Assembly (NCBI RefSeq): GCF_019679435.2
Contig: NZ_CP139781.1
Location: forward strand, 2,666,001-2,730,000
DNA: 64,000 bases
Reading direction: 5' to 3'
Source of the DNA: Actomonas aquatica
GTDB lineage: Bacteria > Verrucomicrobiota > Verrucomicrobiia > Opitutales > Opitutaceae
Shown: positions 63,798 through 64,000 of the stretch, in pieces
Numbering within the stretch: position 1 is the first letter of the stretch
How the letters are laid out: each line of letters starts with the position of its first letter
Made by a program: the position numbers and the translations under genes
Notes under the pieces: generated by a model
The model's database searches: none
Told to the model about the DNA's origin: nothing
What the model saw: the letters and a program-made list of their open reading frames with translations, nothing else

Positions 63798-63961
63798 GCA
63801 CTCGGCGTCAACCGCCCGACGACTCCACCCAACGACCGCGCGACAATATTTTCCGGCAGCGCGTAAGATTCTTCACGGCCAGATCAGAAACCCAACGTCA
63901 GGCAAATATCTCCCACGTCCGACCTTCTGTTTCCGACCGTCTCAACCTTCCCTCGCCTCCC
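63798..63961. other. intergenic stretch at the right edge
   Basis: I see no gene or strong signal in this stretch. It should hold the promoter of the partial gene at the edge. Confidence 0.35.
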
Positions 63962-64000
63962 GTGAATCCTACCACCGCCAGACTCATTTGCACCGCTCTC
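63962..64000 (+). CDS. possible start of a gene cut by the window edge
   Basis: A GTG opens a frame reading MNPTTARLICTAL for 13 codons to the end of the window. The short basic-then-hydrophobic beginning is compatible with a signal peptide. Nothing else can be seen; the call is very tentative. Confidence 0.25.
   Translation, partial: MNPTTARLICTAL

Overview
The window is high-GC, Gram-negative chromosomal DNA. It most resembles a member of the Verrucomicrobiota, probably Opitutaceae. This is an inference from gene content: secreted proteins with the Opitutaceae-type RLxNxSxR...GFVxxGxxPKRVLxRxxGP repeat, YDG/MBG-type surface repeats, a C-terminal EF-hand/dockerin-like pair, DUF2975 paired with a tiny XRE regulator, hybrid kinases with Reg_prop/Y_Y_Y sensors, and many short palindromic intergenic repeats. 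I saw no rRNA, tRNA, CRISPR array, intact insertion sequence or prophage. 48 coding regions are called, one of them partial at the right edge and one (59 aa) below usual ORF length cut-offs.

Layout. 0-2.2 kb: two small secreted/membrane proteins and a secreted GH43-like glycosidase. 2.2-16.5 kb: a two-partner secretion locus (outer-membrane TpsB and a 2507-residue TpsA exoprotein with about 14 MBG repeats and a helical C-terminus). It is divergent from a hybrid sensor kinase and a LuxR-type response regulator. The 81-bp divergent gap carries a 24-bp near-perfect palindrome with NarL-like 7-2-7 geometry. 16.6-30.5 kb: a small membrane protein, an AIM24-family protein, a TonB-dependent receptor, two large secreted repeat proteins (one an integrin-like seven-bladed propeller plus YDG/MBG plus EF hands), and a LytS/LytTR-type two-component pair. 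30.6-34.9 kb: a lipoprotein, small hypotheticals, and on the minus strand an ECF sigma / membrane partner / PDZ protein operon. 34.9-36.9 kb: an OxyR-like LysR regulator with an OxyR-type box at its own start codon, divergent from a 59-aa membrane peptide and bracketed by direct-repeat blocks.

36.9-44.5 kb: an MFS transporter, a phasin-like protein, an AarF/UbiB kinase, a U32 peptidase (RlhA-like) with a palindromic insertion in frame, and an enlarged adenylate-kinase-like protein. 44.7-49.8 kb: a MacAB-type ABC efflux operon in which a four-helix-bundle gene, framed by inverted AATCCAAAATC arrays, sits between the ATPase and the permeases. 50.2-54.7 kb: a thioredoxin-like protein, a DUF4336 protein overlapping a K+ channel with a C-terminal zinc ribbon, an MFS transporter and a VOC dioxygenase. 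55-64 kb: a secreted esterase, a DUF2975/small membrane/XRE operon with two operator-like palindromes, a sugar-isomerase-like protein, a GH130 enzyme, a solenoid of about 31-residue repeats, a small membrane protein and a GNAT acetyltransferase.

The gaps between genes are rich in repeats. These include a 25-bp sequence present three times, twice directly after a TAA stop; inverted REP doublets (REPIN-like), two of them between convergent genes; AATCCAAAATC arrays; and tandem ATCCCGC runs. The points most worth following up are the four-helix-bundle cassette, the palindromic operator of the TPS/two-component locus, the OxyR-like regulator lacking the peroxidatic cysteine, and the 25-bp stop-associated repeat.
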